NCBI GenBank assembly: GCA_029266655.1 | Contig: JAQSWL010000012.1 | Span: forward strand, 1-57,668 | DNA from: Candidatus Midichloriaceae bacterium | GTDB lineage: Bacteria; Pseudomonadota; Alphaproteobacteria; Rickettsiales; Midichloriaceae | Reading direction: 5' to 3' | DNA: 57,668 bases | Made by a program: the position numbers and the translations under genes | Notes under the pieces: model-generated | Told to the model about the DNA's origin: nothing | The model's input: the letters and a program-made list of their open reading frames with translations, nothing else | Databases searched by the model: none | Shown here: positions 41,209 to 50,513 of the stretch, in pieces | How positions within the stretch are numbered: position 1 is the stretch's first letter | Layout: each line of letters opens with the position of its first letter

Positions 41209-43047
41209 TTATTCAATAATATGGATGTTAGGATAACCTTCTTCGTTAGTTTCTTCAACATCTTCTTCACCCACATCCTCAGGTAAAAATCCATTGTTTT
41301 GCATATCCCAAAGTTTTTTATAATGGCCTGCAAGCTTATATAGCTCTTCATGCGTACCATCTTCTACAATATACCCATCCTTAAATACTAAAATTCTGTC
41401 CATATTAGCAAGTGTAGAAAGCCTGTGAGCGATAATAAGAGTAGTTCTATTTTTAGCCATCTTATCTATCGCTTCTTGAATGTAGCGCTCGGTTACTGAA
41501 TCGAGAGCTGAAGTTGCCTCATCCATAATTAAAATAGGCGCATCTTTGAGCATAGCCCTAGCGATCGCAATTCTTTGACGCTGCCCCCCAGATATTTTCT
41601 GCCCACGCTCGCCTGCTGTAGTGTGGTATTTATCTTTGAGCTTTTGGATAAATTCATCGCAGTGAGCATTGCGTGCAGCTTCCATCACCTCTTCATCGGT
41701 GGCATTTAAATTGCCATAACGTATGTTATCCATCAATGAACGGTGAAACAACATAGGTTCCTGAGGAATCATAACTATTTGCGATCTCAAACTGTTTTGC
41801 GTTACTTTTGAAATGTCTTGTCCATCAATTAAAATGCGCCCACCAGAAATTTCAAAATACCGCAAAATTAGGTTTACAAAAGTGGTCTTACCACTTCCTG
41901 AAAAACCAACCAGACCAACCTTTTCACCAGGCTTTATAGTTACACTTTTATTTTCAAATATGTTGCTGTTTCGCTCATAATGAAAACTCACATTTTCAAA
42001 AACAATACTAGGACTTTTAACTACTAACTCTTTAGCATCTGGGGCGTCCACTATTTGTATTGGATCTTTCATAACGGAAAGCGCTTGTTGGCACACACCT
42101 ATTTCTTGAAAGAATCTGGGCAATTCTAGCCCAGCCCACCAAGTTATCATGGTAATGTTCACAGTGCCTTGAAATATAAAGATTAAATCACCTAAATTTA
42201 TTACACCAATTTTATAAGCATGTATCTGAAGCGAGGTCATAAAAACACCTACAAATAAAAAAGCCGTTATACCGAGCAAAACTTTTACTTTTTCAATATA
42301 CATAAGGGCTGTTTCATATTTTTGCCTTTCCTCATTCTGCAAGATATGCGCAAGCTGTATCTCATAATTCTGCCTTGCAAATAACCTGACTACGCCACTA
42401 TTTAAAAAGCTATCGACTATTCTACCTACTAATTTACTTATACTTTCTGCATGAACATCTGATAAATCTTGGCACCTCCTAGAAGTTTTAAGGCAAATAC
42501 CAAGGTGCAAGCAAATCCATATAAAAATCACCATTCCAAACATGGGGTAAAGCTGGGCAAACATAATAGTCATGATAATCGCAGTAACCAAAACCGGTAT
42601 GAACATAGTCATAAGTAACATCATCATGCTATGAGCGCTTTTAGGCATATCATTAATTTTGTTAGATAACGCGCCGGAATAATTGCTAGAGAAGTAAGAA
42701 TGCGTTTGAGAACTCACATATTCAAACATCTTCATGCGGATATTAGCCTCAAATTTGGGGAATATGCGGGCGGATAAAACACCTTGGATCCTAAAGCTCA
42801 CATCGATGATAATCCACATCAATGCGCCCAGCATCACAACACCAGAAATTTGATCCCAAATTAACTCTCTCGGCCCATGATACTCTTCTATATTAGAAAT
42901 GATCATTCTAATCACCTGCGGCCATGCTATGTTGTCAAGCGTCCATGCTAAACAAAAAAATTGAATGAAAAAGAATGCCCAAAAATTTTTCCTGATAAAA
43001 AACCATAAAAATCCGGCAAGCGTAGTTGAAAACTTAAGCATATACAT
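41209..43047 (-). CDS. MsbA-like ABC exporter, fused permease-ATPase
   Basis: This 612-residue protein has a six-helix transmembrane half (residues 15-320) and an ATP-binding half with Walker A GFSGSGKTT near 393, the signature SGGQRQRIAIARAM near 496 and Walker B LIMDEATSALD. It resembles Rickettsiales ABC exporters that are similar to MsbA; the substrate could be lipid A or a peptide. An acidic tail ends the protein. It is divergent from pccA and upstream of xseA. Confidence 0.9.
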   Translation of the reverse strand: MYMLKFSTTLAGFLWFFIRKNFWAFFFIQFFCLAWTLDNIAWPQVIRMIISNIEEYHGPRELIWDQISGVVMLGALMWIIIDVSFRIQGVLSARIFPKFEANIRMKMFEYVSSQTHSYFSSNYSGALSNKINDMPKSAHSMMMLLMTMFIPVLVTAIIMTIMFAQLYPMFGMVIFIWICLHLGICLKTSRRCQDLSDVHAESISKLVGRIVDSFLNSGVVRLFARQNYEIQLAHILQNEERQKYETALMYIEKVKVLLGITAFLFVGVFMTSLQIHAYKIGVINLGDLIFIFQGTVNITMITWWAGLELPRFFQEIGVCQQALSVMKDPIQIVDAPDAKELVVKSPSIVFENVSFHYERNSNIFENKSVTIKPGEKVGLVGFSGSGKTTFVNLILRYFEISGGRILIDGQDISKVTQNSLRSQIVMIPQEPMLFHRSLMDNIRYGNLNATDEEVMEAARNAHCDEFIQKLKDKYHTTAGERGQKISGGQRQRIAIARAMLKDAPILIMDEATSALDSVTERYIQEAIDKMAKNRTTLIIAHRLSTLANMDRILVFKDGYIVEDGTHEELYKLAGHYKKLWDMQNNGFLPEDVGEEDVEETNEEGYPNIHIIE

Positions 43048-43098
43048 ACTTTTAACATTACTTTATGCTAGCATGCTCAGTAATATTTTGCAATGTGG

Positions 43099-43127
43099 TT
43101 GAAAAGATTATAAATTATATCTATAAT
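43099..43127 (+). promoter_or_regulatory. Strong sigma70-like promoter for pccA
   Basis: TTGAAA at 43099-43104, a 17-base spacer and a perfect TATAAT at 43122-43127 precede the pccA start codon at 43158. This is the best promoter match I see in the window. Confidence 0.65.
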
Positions 43128-43157
43128 CCCAAGCCAAAATGGTACTTAGTTTTCTAG

Positions 43158-45143
43158 ATGTTTAAAAACCTGCTAATAGCAAACCGCGGCGAGATTGCCT
43201 GTCGTATTATAAAAACTGCAAAAAAACTTGGTATCAAGACTACCGCAGTGTACTCAGATGCAGATACCAATTCCCTGCATGTAAGAATGGCAGATAAAGC
43301 CATATACATAGGTGAATCATCAGCCACACAAAGTTATCTAAATTCCAAAAAATTGCTTAATGCGGTTAAAATATCTGGAGCAGATGCACTTCATCCGGGG
43401 TATGGCTTTCTTTCCGAGAATCCTGATTTTGTGGAGCTTTTAGAAAAAAATGGCATAACTTTTGTTGGCCCGTCTGCCCAAGCAGTTAAGTCTATGGGCG
43501 ATAAAATAGAAGCTAAGAAAATAGCTCAACGCGCTGGGGTTAATGTAGTCCCCGGCTATTTAACCGCTATTAAAGATGTTAAAGATGCAATAAAAATCGC
43601 ATCAAAAATTGGCTTTCCTATTATGCTCAAGGCTGCTGCTGGTGGTGGTGGCAAGGGTATGCGCATTGTTCGCAGTAAAGAGGAAATGCAACAGGCATTT
43701 AGCTCAACCAGGAACGAAGCTCGAAATAACTTTTCGGATGAGCGCACATTTATAGAAAAGTTTATAGAAAACCCAAGACATATAGAAATCCAACTAATAG
43801 GTGACAAATACGGCAACTATGTATGCTTGGGTGAAAGAGAATGCTCCATTCAGCGCCATAATCAAAAAGTAATTGAAGAAGCTCCCAGTTCTTTTATTGA
43901 TGAGAAAACTCGCAAGAAAATGTACGAGCAATCTATAGCTCTAGCAAAAAAGGTTAAGTATTTTTCTGCAGGCACAATTGAATTTATTGTGGATAAAGAT
44001 AAGCGCTTTTATTTCCTCGAGATGAACACAAGACTACAAGTTGAACACCCGGTCACAGAGCTTATTACCGGGTATGATATTGTAGAATTGATGTTAAGAG
44101 TCGCGGCGGGTGAAAAACTCCCTATTACTCAAAAGGATGTGAAAATTAATGGATGGGCCTTTGAATCCAGGATTTATGCTGAAGATCCATCTTCTGGATT
44201 TATTCCTTCTACCGGGCAAATCATTACTTATAAAGAGCCAGAAAAAAGTGAGAGCATTAGAATAGACTCGGGCATTTATGAAGGCGGCGAAGTAAGCATG
44301 TTTTATGATCCCATCATAGCTAAGTTATGCTCCTATGGCCCAACGCGAAAAGAAGCAATTGAAGCTATGAAAAGCGCGCTTGGCAAGTTTGTTATTCGCG
44401 GCATTTCTCATAACATTAGTTTCTTACAAGCTATTTTTAGTCATCCAAAATTTGAATCTGGAGACATTACTACCAATTTTATTGCGCAAGAATATGAAGG
44501 TGGCTTTACTGGTGCCACTTTATCGGATGAAGAAACTGCAGTTATGTTAGTTGCCTCTGCCCATATATTCTTATCGGGCTTGAAAAGAGATGCACAGATC
44601 AATGGCCAGCTACGAGGCTTTTCCCGCAATTTCGGCACCCGCTGGGTTGTGCGATTAGATGACCAAAACTTTCCTATCACAGCACGCTCTATTGATGATG
44701 GTTACAAAGTTAACTTTGGCAACCGTAGATTTTACATTACCAGCTATTGGATGCTTGGAAGCAAGCTGTTTGACTGTAATGTAAACGGTAGAGATTATAG
44801 CCTTCAACTTGAATCCCGCGCTAACGGCTATGCTATAACTTTTAGAGGCCGCACTGTTCACAGTAGCTTTTTCTCTCCAAGAGCAGCAGAGCTTATCAAA
44901 TTTGTTAAAACCAGGTCCTCTGATAGTGATGTTACAGAACTAGCAGTTAACATCTCAGGACGCGTAGTTGATATTAAAGTAAACCCAGGAGACCAAGTAA
45001 CCAAGGGGCAACCACTAGTAATTTTAGAAGCAATGAAAATGGAAAACATACTTACCTCTCCTAGAGACGGCATTGTGGAAAAAATCTTGCATAAGATTGG
45101 AGATAATGTATCTACCGGGGAAGTTATAATGAATTTTCAATAG
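43158..45143 (+). CDS. pccA: Propionyl/acetyl-CoA carboxylase alpha subunit (biotin carboxylase plus carrier)
   Basis: This 661-residue protein carries a biotin carboxylase domain (residues 1-445: NLLIANRGEIACRI, HPGYGFLSEN, the ATP loop KAAAGGGGKGMR) and a C-terminal biotinyl domain in which Lys627 of EAMKMEN receives biotin. It fits propionyl-CoA carboxylase alpha, which with PccB makes methylmalonyl-CoA. The TAG stop at 45141-45143 is exactly the first three bases of palindromic element copy 4, so the insertion replaced or reused the native stop. Confidence 0.93.
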   Translation: MFKNLLIANRGEIACRIIKTAKKLGIKTTAVYSDADTNSLHVRMADKAIYIGESSATQSYLNSKKLLNAVKISGADALHPGYGFLSENPDFVELLEKNGITFVGPSAQAVKSMGDKIEAKKIAQRAGVNVVPGYLTAIKDVKDAIKIASKIGFPIMLKAAAGGGGKGMRIVRSKEEMQQAFSSTRNEARNNFSDERTFIEKFIENPRHIEIQLIGDKYGNYVCLGERECSIQRHNQKVIEEAPSSFIDEKTRKKMYEQSIALAKKVKYFSAGTIEFIVDKDKRFYFLEMNTRLQVEHPVTELITGYDIVELMLRVAAGEKLPITQKDVKINGWAFESRIYAEDPSSGFIPSTGQIITYKEPEKSESIRIDSGIYEGGEVSMFYDPIIAKLCSYGPTRKEAIEAMKSALGKFVIRGISHNISFLQAIFSHPKFESGDITTNFIAQEYEGGFTGATLSDEETAVMLVASAHIFLSGLKRDAQINGQLRGFSRNFGTRWVVRLDDQNFPITARSIDDGYKVNFGNRRFYITSYWMLGSKLFDCNVNGRDYSLQLESRANGYAITFRGRTVHSSFFSPRAAELIKFVKTRSSDSDVTELAVNISGRVVDIKVNPGDQVTKGQPLVILEAMKMENILTSPRDGIVEKILHKIGDNVSTGEVIMNFQ

Positions 45144-45238
45144 ATCTCTTCGGAAACTCTACTTCTGCTGCAGCTTGCGACGTCGCTTCGGTGCTCAGAT
45201 CCTCATGTATATTTAATACACTCCGGTCTTCCGCTCCA
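45141..45238 (-). repeat. Palindromic element, copy 4, truncated
   Basis: The left end TAGATCTCTTCGGAAACTC and about 98 bases match copy 2; after CTTCCGCTCC the match stops and the right arm is missing or unrecognisable. Its first three bases are the pccA stop codon. The remaining gap to the terminase start at 45318 shows no further gene. Confidence 0.88.
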
Positions 45239-45317
45239 ATATTCTCCCAACTCACTTCCAGTAGAATAAGATTCTTAAGTATTCTTCCATATCAGATATA
45301 GAATAGGACACCATGAT

Positions 45318-46730
45318 ATGGAAAAAGAAGAACAAACTAGCGTTGCAGATGTAATTGAGAAATTCACTCACGACAATTTAAAAAGCTTTGTTATTAAAAC
45401 TTTTCAAACCTTGAACCCTAATATCAAGTTTGAGGATAATTGGCATTTAGATTTAATAATCCAATATTTAAATGCTATGTGCGAGGGCAGAGTAAAAAGG
45501 CTTATCATCAACATCCCTCCAAGGTCACTTAAATCCACAATTGTCAGCATAGCTTGGCCCGCTTGGTTGCTTGCTATGGACCCAAGCAAACGCATAATTG
45601 TTGCCAGTTATTCTCAATCATTAAGCTTAAAGCACTCAGAAGAATGTCGCTTAATAATGAATTCCGATTGGTACAAAAATCAATTCCCTCATACTAGAAT
45701 AAGGCGCGGTTCTAATAGCAAAGGTAAATTCATCACCACTCAAAATGGATTTCGATTTGCCACCTCAATTGATGGAACACTAACCGGGGAAGGCGCAGAT
45801 GTTTTGATCGTAGATGATCCTCACACCCCTCTACAAGCCGAAAGTACTGCTGAGCGCAACCATGCACTTGCATGGTTTGATCAGACCTTTAGCTCCAGGC
45901 TTAACGATAAAAAGCGCGGCAGCATAGTGGTAGTTATGCAGAGGTTGCACACAAATGATCTTTCAGGACACCTTCTTAAGAAGAAGCACTGGACACATCT
46001 AAAATTGCCTGCAATCGCACAAGATGAAACTACTTATGAATTTGAAACTTTTAAATACACTAGAAAAGCTGGAGAGTTACTTAATGCAAAACGAGAAAAT
46101 TCTTCTGAAATAGAAATGGCAAAACTCGAACTCGGCTCTTATGCTTTCAACGCACAATATTTGCAAGAACCAGTTCGAATTACAGGCGGTATAATTAAAT
46201 ACTCATGGCTTCAAAAAGTAGATGTTATGCCAAAAACTTTTGATTGCGTGTATCAGAGCTGGGATTGCGCCGTAAAAGTTAAAGCAAATAATGATTTTAC
46301 GGTTTGCACCACTTGGGGGGTGAAAGATAACAAATATTATTTAATTGATGTTCTCAGGGAAAAATTGGAATTCCCAGAATTAAAAATCGCTCTACTAAAT
46401 GCAGCAACTCAGTATATCCCAAACGCTGTTCTTATAGAAGACAAAGCCTCAGGGCAAGCACTTATTCAAGAATTGAAAAAAACAAGTAATTTACAAATCA
46501 TTCCTATACTCCCTACTAAAGATAAATTTACTAGGCTTTTAGCCGTATCCAGCTTTTTTGAAAGCGGCAATATCTTTCTGCCAAAAAACGCAAGTTGGCT
46601 GCATGAATATGAAGCAGAACTTACTAACTTCCCAAATGCTGAGCATGACGATATGGTAGACTCTACATCTCAATTTTTAGAATGGTCCCTGGGCAAAGGA
46701 GTAAAAACCAGAGGGCTCAGAGCAATTTAG
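45318..46730 (+). CDS. Phage/GTA-type terminase large subunit, isolated
   Basis: This 470-residue packaging motor has an ATPase domain with the Walker A variant NIPPRSLKST (residues 65-74) and Walker B DVLIVDDP near 162, and a C-terminal RNase H-like nuclease domain with YQSWDCAVK near 311, LIEDKASG near 374 and HDDMVDS near 453. Both active sites look intact. No portal, capsid or tail gene is within the window, so it is an orphan: a prophage relic, or one piece of a dispersed gene-transfer-agent-like set as known in alphaproteobacteria. Its end is 6 bases from the convergent glycosyltransferase. Confidence 0.92.
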   Translation: MEKEEQTSVADVIEKFTHDNLKSFVIKTFQTLNPNIKFEDNWHLDLIIQYLNAMCEGRVKRLIINIPPRSLKSTIVSIAWPAWLLAMDPSKRIIVASYSQSLSLKHSEECRLIMNSDWYKNQFPHTRIRRGSNSKGKFITTQNGFRFATSIDGTLTGEGADVLIVDDPHTPLQAESTAERNHALAWFDQTFSSRLNDKKRGSIVVVMQRLHTNDLSGHLLKKKHWTHLKLPAIAQDETTYEFETFKYTRKAGELLNAKRENSSEIEMAKLELGSYAFNAQYLQEPVRITGGIIKYSWLQKVDVMPKTFDCVYQSWDCAVKVKANNDFTVCTTWGVKDNKYYLIDVLREKLEFPELKIALLNAATQYIPNAVLIEDKASGQALIQELKKTSNLQIIPILPTKDKFTRLLAVSSFFESGNIFLPKNASWLHEYEAELTNFPNAEHDDMVDSTSQFLEWSLGKGVKTRGLRAI

Positions 46731-46736
46731 TAAAAG

Positions 46737-47801
46737 CTATGAATTTTTAATCCACTCTATCTCTTTAAGTACAGTTTGCTCTGAATAGAATTTTTTCACT
46801 GGATTTATAATATTAACATCCATATTGCTTGGCAACTTTGGCGCATCATTATTTATAAAAAATACGTTTGGGAATTCTTTAAACATATCCCTAGAAACTT
46901 CAATGTTAGATGATATAACAGGTATTCCATAAGTTGCCATTTCAGAAACCATAACCCCTTGAGAATCTAGCCGAGAGGGCATTATTGCAGCCTTGTAATT
47001 ATTTAACAAGTTAGGAATTTCTGAATTAGGGATGTATTTCTCAAATATTGTAATATTCGAGGGCTTTTTATAATATTCAAAATAGCGCCCTTTCCCATAA
47101 ATATGGAATTTTAAATGCGGGTTTTGTTCAGCTAATTTAACAACAACATCTATGCAATATATTGCGCGGTCAAATCCTCGGATGCATATAAAATCATACT
47201 TTGCATTTTCAGGGGTATATCTATTTGAAATAAAACTTTCCCCCACACAGTTATGTATTATTTGATACCTGCCAGTTAGCTCGCTCTCTTTTAATCCAAC
47301 ATTAAGCAAGAATTGGTTATACAACCATTTACTGACGAAAATTAAACTCAACTTACCGCGTAAATGTTTTTGAATAAATTTACGAAGAACAAATAGCTTA
47401 ACTTTATCATAGAGCTTTTGGAATAAGTTATATACACAATATAACTTAGGCTTTATTTTGGAGAAAGGAGCGCTAGTATAACTTGTTATATAAAGAATTT
47501 CGTGCCCATGGAAAATGAATACTAGTTTCTTTATCTGCCTCATTCTTGGTAATAAAAATAACAAGTGGCTTCTTAGGTTTGGGGCGTGAGAAACAACAAC
47601 GTCATATTCTGCGATGTTACGCGGAGCGCAAGTATATACTTTCACTCCCTCATGCACATAATTAGATTTGGCACTAAAGTTTAATACATCAACATCTAAG
47701 CCATTTTGCATATAGTATTTTAACCTAGTATGCACGAATGCCATAGGCATAATATTTTCTTTAGATGGGTAGGCTTGGGTTAAAACCAAAACCCTCATCA
47801 A
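46737..47801 (-). CDS. Glycosyltransferase, GT4/GT-B type
   Basis: This 354-residue enzyme has the GT-B two-domain pattern: N-terminal VLVLTQAYPSKEN, a middle SKWLYNQFL segment near 158, and C-terminal KFHIYGKGRYFEYY near 235 and MPSRLDSQGVMVSEMATYGIPVISS near 276-300, including the conserved glutamate of the nucleotide-binding site. It probably adds a sugar to the surface polysaccharide. It overlaps wzt by 4 bases and ends the five-gene reverse run 51836-46737. Confidence 0.85.
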   Translation of the reverse strand: MMRVLVLTQAYPSKENIMPMAFVHTRLKYYMQNGLDVDVLNFSAKSNYVHEGVKVYTCAPRNIAEYDVVVSHAPNLRSHLLFLLPRMRQIKKLVFIFHGHEILYITSYTSAPFSKIKPKLYCVYNLFQKLYDKVKLFVLRKFIQKHLRGKLSLIFVSKWLYNQFLLNVGLKESELTGRYQIIHNCVGESFISNRYTPENAKYDFICIRGFDRAIYCIDVVVKLAEQNPHLKFHIYGKGRYFEYYKKPSNITIFEKYIPNSEIPNLLNNYKAAIMPSRLDSQGVMVSEMATYGIPVISSNIEVSRDMFKEFPNVFFINNDAPKLPSNMDVNIINPVKKFYSEQTVLKEIEWIKNS

Positions 47802-48535
47802 TACTCCTCAGCATAATACTTAAGCGCATCATCAACTGTTCCATAGAATTTACTTTTCCCACTCTTCATAACCAGCCCATGAGTACAAAATCTTTTTATA
47901 AGGTCTTCAGAGTGAGAAGCAATTATCAAAGTACTCGCTTGGGTTAAGAACTGATCTAAACGGTTTTTTGCTATTACGCTAAAATCTCTATCACCCGCTC
48001 CAATTCCTTCATCTATAGCCAAAATCTGCGATTCAAAACTTGTTGTAATGGCGAAAGACAGTCTAGCTTTCATTCCTGCAGAATAAGTTTTAAAAGGCAT
48101 TCTTAAGAAATCACCAAGCTCAGTAAATTCAGCAATTTCTGTGACTTTTTCTTTCATCTCCGCAACACTTCTTCCCAGTGCAATGCCACCTAAAATAATG
48201 TTTTCATAACCAGTTGCCTCATCATCCAACCCAAAACCAGACCCTAAAATAGGACAAACCTTGCCCTCCACATAAACTTTGCCACTAGTTGGTTGATATA
48301 TCCCGGAGATCAATTTTAAGATAGTGGTTTTACCCGCACCATTATTTCCAATAAGCCCTACTCTATCCCCGGAGTTAATTGTAAGCGTTAGGTTATCAAT
48401 GGACCTTATATATGGAATTTTATTGCTACTAACAAATTTTCCTGCGCTTGCAAGCGAGATAATTTTTCTCGTTATCAACCTGGGGTCTTGGCCATACACA
48501 GGATAATCAAGACTAACTTTTTCGAACACTATCAT
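47798..48535 (-). CDS. wzt: Polysaccharide ABC exporter, ATPase subunit
   Basis: I choose ATG 48535, two bases after the wzm stop, over the upstream TTG at 48547; this gives about 245 residues. Walker A is GNNGAGKTT and the signature region KTYSAGMKARLSFAI, with Walker B ILAIDEGIGAGD, which are characteristic of Wzt/KpsT/TagH exporters rather than importers. No C-terminal carbohydrate-binding extension is present. It works with the adjacent permease to move an undecaprenyl-linked polysaccharide across the inner membrane. Confidence 0.92.
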   Translation of the reverse strand: MIVFEKVSLDYPVYGQDPRLITRKIISLASAGKFVSSNKIPYIRSIDNLTLTINSGDRVGLIGNNGAGKTTILKLISGIYQPTSGKVYVEGKVCPILGSGFGLDDEATGYENIILGGIALGRSVAEMKEKVTEIAEFTELGDFLRMPFKTYSAGMKARLSFAITTSFESQILAIDEGIGAGDRDFSVIAKNRLDQFLTQASTLIIASHSEDLIKRFCTHGLVMKSGKSKFYGTVDDALKYYAEEY

Positions 48536-48537
48536 CG

Positions 48538-49320
48538 TTATAACCAAAATACTAAGCGATGTTTAAACTTGCGGTATAAATATGATGCGCAAGCAACATT
48601 GAGCATAGTTACTATTGCTACATATAAAATAGAAATATTGCTGATTTCCATTGAAAGCAAAGGAGCGCGAATTATATCTATAAAATGCGTAAATGGGTTT
48701 AATTCTGCAAGAAACTGTTTATCTCCAAGCATATGTTTCTGCCACATAATGGGAGTCATAAAAATTAAAATGCTCATTATTGATTGCACAATTTGAACAC
48801 AATCGCGATATCTTGTGGAGAAAAAGCCTAATACAACACAAAGGCAAATAGCGTTGATGAAATAGATTAATAATCCGAAAGAGGCTATCATTACTCCACT
48901 TATGGTGAGAGTGCCCTTAAAAATTAAAATGGCAGCTACAACTACCAGACCATGCAAAAATACTATAAAATTCCTTATAAACATTCTAATACATAGTGTA
49001 ATTGGGTTGAAATTAAGGTTAGAAATCATCCAAGAGTATGTAATAAAAATGGTACATGCTTCAATAATAAGCACAGAGAGGAAAGCCCAAATTATCATAC
49101 CAGAAGCTATGTAAGGAAAAAAATCTTTTAAGTTTATCTTGAATAGCAAAGATCCAAGCACGCTCATACAAATTATAGAAATAAAGGTAACTATTACCAT
49201 CCAAAATGGACCCAACATGGTTCTTCTATACTTACTTCTGATATCCCACCAAGCCATGTAAAGAGGTTGGTCATAGCTTTGTAGTGATAATAAAAAATCT
49301 TTAAAAAAATTAGATTTCAC
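48538..49320 (-). CDS. wzm: Polysaccharide ABC exporter, permease subunit
   Basis: This 260-residue membrane protein has six hydrophobic segments and the ABC-2 family pattern: MAWWDIRSKYRRTMLGPFW near residues 23-41 and FFSTRYRDCVQIV near 167. The segment PIMWQKHMLGDKQFLAELNPF near 195-215 is split by the family's usual P-x-x-W motif. It pairs with the ATPase encoded next, with almost no gap. Confidence 0.92.
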   Translation of the reverse strand: MKSNFFKDFLLSLQSYDQPLYMAWWDIRSKYRRTMLGPFWMVIVTFISIICMSVLGSLLFKINLKDFFPYIASGMIIWAFLSVLIIEACTIFITYSWMISNLNFNPITLCIRMFIRNFIVFLHGLVVVAAILIFKGTLTISGVMIASFGLLIYFINAICLCVVLGFFSTRYRDCVQIVQSIMSILIFMTPIMWQKHMLGDKQFLAELNPFTHFIDIIRAPLLSMEISNISILYVAIVTMLNVACASYLYRKFKHRLVFWL

Positions 49321-49402
49321 TAGTAATAATTTTTAAACTTAATTCGGTTAAGGTATGCATGCAGGGCTCTTAAGTCAAGGGCTTTTTGTCACACAAATCG
49401 CA

Positions 49403-50500
49403 TTAGCATCGCTCTAAAATTGTTTGAGCAATTATCTCTGAAGCCTTCCCACCACCAAAAATCTTAAGGCTATTATACGAATTGCTCCCGTCTTTCATTG
49501 CTTGCTGAAAATCCCCCAAGTGAAACTTATAAGAAGAGAAATCAGAATCACTGAAACTTCCCATGACTTTTTGCCAACCTATATTTTCTATTTCTGGCCA
49601 AGGGGTAGTGTTTAAAAATACATAACAAGGTTTACCAGAAAAGAAAGCTTCTTTCTGAAGCCCACCAGAGTCTGTAAGCACTAGCTCTGCACCACTTAAT
49701 AGACCCATCGTTTCAAGGTAGGGCAAAGGCTCTCTCAAGTGCATTTTTGGATGGTTAGCAAGTTTTTCATAAAGATCATATTTCTCTAGGTTATGCTTAG
49801 TTCTTGGATGTAAGGGAAAAATTACATCTACTTCTAGAGAGGTTAACATATTACACAAATTGGTTAAATTAGCCAAGGAGTCCACATTCTCTTGCCTATG
49901 GAACGTACACACAAAATATCTATCAAAGTCTTTTACATACTCAGGTTTACTAAATGATTGGCGCATTTCTAGGAAAAGGTCCAGCATCACATCACCAGCA
50001 AAGACTATTTTTTCTTCAGGGAATCCTGCATTTTTTAAATTATTTACCGAAGTAATATCTGGCGCAAAAAGAAGGTCTGAACTGTTATCCACCAAAATCC
50101 TGTTATATTCTTCAGGGTTACTAAGATCACCAAGGCGAGGTCCAGCCTCAACATGTGCAATTTTTATATTAAGCTTCTTAGCAGCAATTGCAGCGCAGAG
50201 AGTAGTATTAGTATCTCCATAGACCAATACTATATCTGGCTTTTCTTTTAGCAAAATATCTTCAAGCGCGCCTACACAAGCGGAAATAAACTGTAAGTCT
50301 GAAAGTTTATTTATATTTAAGTTATAAGCGGGAGCGCAAAGCTTTAATTCCGCAAAAAAAGCATCACTCATCTTCGCATCAAAATGCTGCCCAGTATTTA
50401 CTATAACTTCTCTGCACCCAACCTCGGATAATTTCTTTGACACAGTAGATGATTTAATAAACTGTGGACGGTTTCCAAAAATGGTTAATATTGTTTTCAT
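49403..50500 (-). CDS. wecB: UDP-GlcNAc 2-epimerase, non-hydrolysing type
   Basis: This 365-residue enzyme makes UDP-ManNAc or a related sugar. Motifs are FGNRPQFIK at the N-terminus, NTGQHFD near 36, VYGDTNTTL near 92, HVEAGPR near 114 with PEEYNRILVD, and TDSGGLQKEAFFSGKP near 278. Gln and Gly substitutions (GPRLGD) differ from E. coli WecB, so a related substrate such as a diamino-uronate is possible. It lies between a glycosyltransferase and the ABC exporter genes. Confidence 0.9.
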   Translation of the reverse strand: MKTILTIFGNRPQFIKSSTVSKKLSEVGCREVIVNTGQHFDAKMSDAFFAELKLCAPAYNLNINKLSDLQFISACVGALEDILLKEKPDIVLVYGDTNTTLCAAIAAKKLNIKIAHVEAGPRLGDLSNPEEYNRILVDNSSDLLFAPDITSVNNLKNAGFPEEKIVFAGDVMLDLFLEMRQSFSKPEYVKDFDRYFVCTFHRQENVDSLANLTNLCNMLTSLEVDVIFPLHPRTKHNLEKYDLYEKLANHPKMHLREPLPYLETMGLLSGAELVLTDSGGLQKEAFFSGKPCYVFLNTTPWPEIENIGWQKVMGSFSDSDFSSYKFHLGDFQQAMKDGSNSYNSLKIFGGGKASEIIAQTILERC

Positions 50501-50513
50501 CTTCTCTTCTCTA

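Noticed and set aside
49340-49402. Terminator between wzm and wecB
   Set aside because: AGGGCT occurs twice as a direct rather than inverted repeat, so no stable stem forms before the T-run; the genes are also co-directional.
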